Source: Flavobacteriales bacterium (GTDB taxonomy: Bacteria > Bacteroidota > Bacteroidia > Flavobacteriales_F > PHOS-HE28). Taken from it: a stretch of 64,000 nucleotides of DNA. The notes beneath the pieces are model-generated. The model worked only from the letters and a program-made list of their open reading frames with translations. It did no database searches and was not told the origin of the DNA. This document shows positions 60,637 to 64,000 of this stretch, piece by piece. How positions within the stretch are numbered: the first letter of the stretch is position 1; each line of letters starts with the position of its first letter. A program made the position numbers and the translations under genes. The stretch is taken from NCBI GenBank assembly GCA_020635715.1, contig JACJZG010000007.1, forward strand, positions 1-64,000, in the 5' to 3' direction.

Positions 60637-61766
60637 TGAGCAAGCGCATCTACATCATCGCCGGCGAGGCGAGCGGCGACCTGCACGGCGGCAATCTGGT
60701 GCGCGAGCTCTTCGCACAGGCCACCTCGTCGGGTGAAGCGTTGAGGATCCGGGCCTGGGGCGGCGACCGGATGGCCGCTGCCGGTGCCGAGGTGGTGAAG
60801 CACTACCGCGAGCTGGCCTTCATGGGCTTCACGCAGGTGATCATGAACCTGCGCACGATCCTGCGCAACATCGAGACCTGTAAGAAGGACATCGAAGCCT
60901 TCAAACCGGATGCGCTCATCCTCATCGACTATCCGGGCTTCAACCTGCGCATCGCAGAATGGGCGCACGCGAAGGGCATCCCCGTGCACTACTACATCAG
61001 TCCGCAGGTATGGGCCTGGAAGAAGGGTCGCGTACACACCATCAAACGCGTGGTGGACCACATGTACGTGATCCTGCCGTTCGAGAAGGACTGGTACGCG
61101 AAGTATGGCTACGCGGTGGAATTCGTGGGCCATCCGTTGCTGGACGCCATCGAACAGGAGGGGAGGTCCGAACTACAACCCCTGCCTGGTGCTGATGACC
61201 GGCCGGTGGTGGCGCTGTTGCCGGGCAGTCGGCAGCAGGAGATCGCGCGCGTGCTGCCCTTGATGGTGGCGGTGGCGAGGCGATATCCCACCTACCGCTT
61301 CGTGCTGGGCGCAGCACCCTCGGTACCGGAGAGCACCTACACCGCGCTCATCGGCGATGGTCCCATCACGGTGGTGAAAGGCCGCACTTATGATGTGCTC
61401 CGCCACGCGCGCGGTGCCCTGGTCACCAGTGGCACGGCCACCCTGGAGACCGCGTTGTTCGGCGTGCCGGAGGTGGTGTGTTACAGCGGCGGCGCCCTCA
61501 ACGTCTGGATCGCCCGGCGCCTGGTCGACATCCAGTTCATCTCATTGGTCAACCTGATCATGGGGCGGGAAGTGGTGCGCGAGCTGATCCAGTCGGACCT
61601 GAACGTGCGCACCCTGAGCCATGAGCTGGAGCGCATCATGCAACCCGGCACGGACCGGGACACCATGGAACGTGACCTGTCCCAACTGCGGGAAAAGCTG
61701 GGCGGGCCGGGGGCTTCCGCGAAGGTCGCCATGGCGGTGTGGATAAGTCTGCACCCCACCACCTGA
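60636..61766 (+). CDS. lpxB: Lipid-A-disaccharide synthase
   Basis: 376 aa, GT19. Starts MSKRIYIIAGEASGDLHGGN; the GEASGDLHG motif is diagnostic, followed by FMGFTQVI, YYISPQVWAWKKGRV, EFVGHPLLD and LLPGSRQQEI. It joins UDP-diacylglucosamine to lipid X, giving the lipid A disaccharide. This shows the organism makes lipid A. Overlaps the upstream membrane gene by one base. Confidence 0.96.
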   Translation: MSKRIYIIAGEASGDLHGGNLVRELFAQATSSGEALRIRAWGGDRMAAAGAEVVKHYRELAFMGFTQVIMNLRTILRNIETCKKDIEAFKPDALILIDYPGFNLRIAEWAHAKGIPVHYYISPQVWAWKKGRVHTIKRVVDHMYVILPFEKDWYAKYGYAVEFVGHPLLDAIEQEGRSELQPLPGADDRPVVALLPGSRQQEIARVLPLMVAVARRYPTYRFVLGAAPSVPESTYTALIGDGPITVVKGRTYDVLRHARGALVTSGTATLETALFGVPEVVCYSGGALNVWIARRLVDIQFISLVNLIMGREVVRELIQSDLNVRTLSHELERIMQPGTDRDTMERDLSQLREKLGGPGASAKVAMAVWISLHPTT

Positions 61767-61785
61767 GGGGTGGTCGTGCCCCCGG

Positions 61786-61793
61786 TACTTTCG
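61786..61793 (+). promoter_or_regulatory. Candidate -7 element
   Basis: TACTTTCG, one mismatch to TAnnTTTG, seven bases before the ATG at 61801. Confidence 0.3.
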
Positions 61794-61800
61794 GCCCCGA

Positions 61801-62994
61801 ATGCGTCTTACCGCGCTTTTCCTCTTCCTGAGCACCACCCTCTGCACCCTGGCGCAGGAGAAGGTGCTGCGCATCGGCATCCTGCGTGACCGCACCTTCC
61901 GCAACGTGCTCGTGATGAGCCAGCGCGGTGTGTGCACCGTCTTTGCCGACGGGGAGCGCAAGGGCGAGATCCAGGTGAACGATGGCCTGCGGGTGGACCT
62001 GAGCGGAAAGAGCCTCGTGGCCAAGTCGCTCAACCTGTCGGTCACGGCCAAGGAGCGCATCGAGCTGGTGCCGCGCATGGAGACGAGCGGCCTGCGGCTG
62101 CGGCTGCCGGAGAGCAAATTGGCGGAACGCACCTATCCGGGCGGTATCACCATCACCGTGGAGGGCAACAACCTGCGGCTCACCAACGCGGTCCCCATCG
62201 AAGCATACACGGCCGGTGTGGTGCAGGCCGAAGCGGGGAAGGAACACCGCCAGGAGTATTACAAGATGCAGGCGGTGAGCTGCCGCACCTACGCGCTGTG
62301 CAACGTGCGCAAGCATGCGCCGGAAGGCTTCGAACTGTGCGATGGGGTCCATTGTCAGGTGTACCATGGCGCGTGCAGGCAGGACAGCATCACCATGGCG
62401 GTGGAGGCGACGAAGGGCATGGTGATGGTGGATGCGGACATCAAGCTCATCCATGCGCTCTTCCATAGCAACTGCGGCGGCGAGACCATGAACGCCGAGG
62501 ACCTCTGGAGCAAGCGCGAGCCCTACCTGCGCTCCACAGTGGATGAATACTGCAGGCAGGAGCCGCATGCCACCTGGCAGCGCACCTTCACGCGCAAGGA
62601 ATGGGTGGGTTACCTCGAGAAGCGCTTCAACGTGAAGAGCGCCGACCGCCAGGCGCTGGAGCCGCTGTTGAACTACGAACCCACCTGCCGCGACATCTTC
62701 ATGGGCAACACCACGCACCGGGTGCCGCTGAAGCACGTGCGCGAGGACCTGAAGCTGAAGTCCACCTTCTTCAGCGTGACCACCACCGGCGAACAAGTGG
62801 TGCTGAACGGTCGTGGTTTCGGGCACGGCGTGGGCCTGTGCCAGGAAGGGGCCATGCACATGGCGCGCGCTGGAAAGAACTACACGGACATCCTCAGGCA
62901 CTACTACACCGATGTGCACCTGGTGGACGTGAACAGCCTGGACTTCTTCCGGGACGAGGACCCCAGCACGGGCAGTGCGGGGCCGAAGCGCTGA
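61801..62994 (+). CDS. SpoIID/LytB-domain protein
   Basis: 397 aa with a signal peptide (MRLTALFLFLSTTLCTLAQE). The SpoIID/LytB domain begins near residue 125: VPIEAYTAGVVQAEAGKE carries the catalytic Glu, then QAVSCRTYAL, and the end motif GRGFGHGVGLCQEGAMHMA. SpoIID cleaves denuded glycan strands as a lytic transglycosylase in sporulation; in Gram-negative bacteria of this kind such proteins are periplasmic wall hydrolases. Stop is five bases from the convergent ThrE-like gene's stop. Confidence 0.88.
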   Translation: MRLTALFLFLSTTLCTLAQEKVLRIGILRDRTFRNVLVMSQRGVCTVFADGERKGEIQVNDGLRVDLSGKSLVAKSLNLSVTAKERIELVPRMETSGLRLRLPESKLAERTYPGGITITVEGNNLRLTNAVPIEAYTAGVVQAEAGKEHRQEYYKMQAVSCRTYALCNVRKHAPEGFELCDGVHCQVYHGACRQDSITMAVEATKGMVMVDADIKLIHALFHSNCGGETMNAEDLWSKREPYLRSTVDEYCRQEPHATWQRTFTRKEWVGYLEKRFNVKSADRQALEPLLNYEPTCRDIFMGNTTHRVPLKHVREDLKLKSTFFSVTTTGEQVVLNGRGFGHGVGLCQEGAMHMARAGKNYTDILRHYYTDVHLVDVNSLDFFRDEDPSTGSAGPKR

Positions 62995-62998
62995 GCGA

Positions 62999-64000
62999 TC
63001 ACGTATCCTGCACGCGCCACCAGCCCGCCTTCTTGGGGTGCAGCAGCGCGTTGTACACGAAGGCGCCGATGAGGCAGCCCGTGGCGATGCCCGAGAGCGC
63101 GAAGAGCAGGTTGAGGATGTTGCCACCGGCATCCAATCCGGAGGCGATGCCCGTGACGCTCATCAATCCGAATGCGCCGGGCGTTAGCAACCAGAAGCCG
63201 GGCAGGAAGGTGACGATGGCCGGCGGGCCGTGGAAGCGGAACTCGATCACCAGCGCCGCGATGGTCATGAGCGCCGCACCGAAGAACGCGGTGGAAGCCC
63301 CGTTGATGAACAGGCCGGAGAAGGTCTGTGCCATGTACGCGATGTACGCGGTGATGAGCATGAAGATGAAGGAGCGGCGCTTGCTGCTCTGGTAGATGTG
63401 CAGGCCGAGGGTGAAGACAAGCACACCGAGCCAGGGCCAGCTGGTCGCAAGCCGTTCGTCGAAGTGGGTCTGGTATTGCACGCGACCATCGCTGAAGGCC
63501 TTGAAGCCACCGATGATGCCGAAGGCCAGGAGCACCAGCCGGGTGAAGCCGGCGACCATGCGGCTGGCGCCTGAGATGATGCTGTTGTACGCCAGCTCGA
63601 TCACGCTCACCGTGAGCATGGTGCCGGGCAGGAAGGTGATCAGCGGCGGGATGAGGATGCTCAACGGAGGCTCCTTCAGGCCGTACCGGTAGCCGAGCGC
63701 CACACCCGCGCTCAGCAGGAAGGACACCACCACGGGCAGCACCACCGTCCATGCGGGTCGCCGTCGCGCGGCCACCAGCATGAGGGCACAGACGAAGGCC
63801 ATGAGACCGGTGATGAGCAGGCCTTTTGGAGAAGGGCGCAGCATGAGCGCCACCCCGAGCGTGGTCATCAGATAACCGCACACGTAGCCGAGGTCACCGT
63901 AATAATGTGGTGTGCGCCACATCTCTTCCAGCCGGTTGAGCCCTTCGGTCGGCGTGAGTTCGCCCTTGCGCGCGGAACGTGCGATCGTGAGCACTTCCTC
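62999..64000 (-). CDS. ThrE-family threonine/serine exporter-like protein, 5' end beyond the window
   Basis: Open frame of at least 333 codons reaching the right edge, so the N-terminus is missing; a GTG at 63994 is in frame but probably internal, because family proteins are longer. The fragment has about ten membrane helices in the ThrE arrangement: a DUF1212-type part containing LRPSPKGLLITGLMAF and ILIPPLITFLPGTMLTVSVI, and a second part (FFGAALMTIAALVIEF, FLPGFWLLTPGAFGLMSVTG). Likely exports threonine or serine across the inner membrane. Confidence 0.85.
   Translation of the reverse strand, partial: EEVLTIARSARKGELTPTEGLNRLEEMWRTPHYYGDLGYVCGYLMTTLGVALMLRPSPKGLLITGLMAFVCALMLVAARRRPAWTVVLPVVVSFLLSAGVALGYRYGLKEPPLSILIPPLITFLPGTMLTVSVIELAYNSIISGASRMVAGFTRLVLLAFGIIGGFKAFSDGRVQYQTHFDERLATSWPWLGVLVFTLGLHIYQSSKRRSFIFMLITAYIAYMAQTFSGLFINGASTAFFGAALMTIAALVIEFRFHGPPAIVTFLPGFWLLTPGAFGLMSVTGIASGLDAGGNILNLLFALSGIATGCLIGAFVYNALLHPKKAGWWRVQDT

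Overview
The window looks like a contig from a GC-rich Bacteroidota, most likely an uncultured Flavobacteriales-type organism; this is inference. Evidence: several secreted proteins end in type IX secretion (T9SS type A) sorting domains; DUF1573, delta-60 repeat and SPOR-like envelope proteins are present; surE and lpxB are linked through a small membrane protein; upstream regions carry Bacteroidota-style TAnnTTTG -7 elements rather than strong Shine-Dalgarno sequences. I saw no rRNA, tRNA or CRISPR array.

Layout. 1-15.4 kb (minus strand) is an envelope block: an exported P-domain-like protein cut by the left edge, a DUF1573 protein, a C-terminal processing protease, the alpha-2-macroglobulin / penicillin-binding protein 1C pair with a coupled MORN-type protein, and two large SPOR-like outer-membrane proteins. 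15.7-28.5 kb (minus) holds a LOG-family protein, uvrA, a lytic transglycosylase and an exopolysaccharide cluster (WecA-type transferase, rfbC, a Wzc-like tyrosine kinase broken by an apparent one-base frameshift, Wza, a GT4 glycosyltransferase, asnB). lpdA and a long T9SS cargo protein follow. 33-36.7 kb (plus) has small membrane proteins, an esterase and a lone receiver protein.

36.7-48.4 kb (minus) is a type I restriction-modification island read hsdM, hsdS, A1, B1, A2, B2, a 28-codon DUF262 stub, a uracil-glycosylase-like gene, an AAA ATPase / DUF4276 pair, hsdR. A1 and A2 are paralogous small soluble proteins, each followed by a membrane/coiled-coil protein with overlapping or near-overlapping reading frames. 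I do not recognise this duplicated two-gene module, and it is the best candidate for an undescribed system here. A decayed copy of the hsdR 5' end lies upstream of the AAA/DUF4276 pair and marks the rearrangement that brought that pair in. Short perfect palindromes sit in frame inside hsdM (two) and hsdR (one).

48.5-53.1 kb is an accessory stretch: an orphan LuxR-type response regulator, a 16-unit array of about 42 bp per unit, a fibronectin-type protein, a GNAT-like protein, and a small GIY-YIG nuclease gene between copies of a long hairpin-forming repeat. 53.1-64 kb has two more T9SS cargo proteins, a pepsin-like aspartic protease, ridA, an unusual CATGTG/CACATG array, the surE-membrane protein-lpxB-spoIID-like run, and a ThrE-like exporter cut by the right edge.
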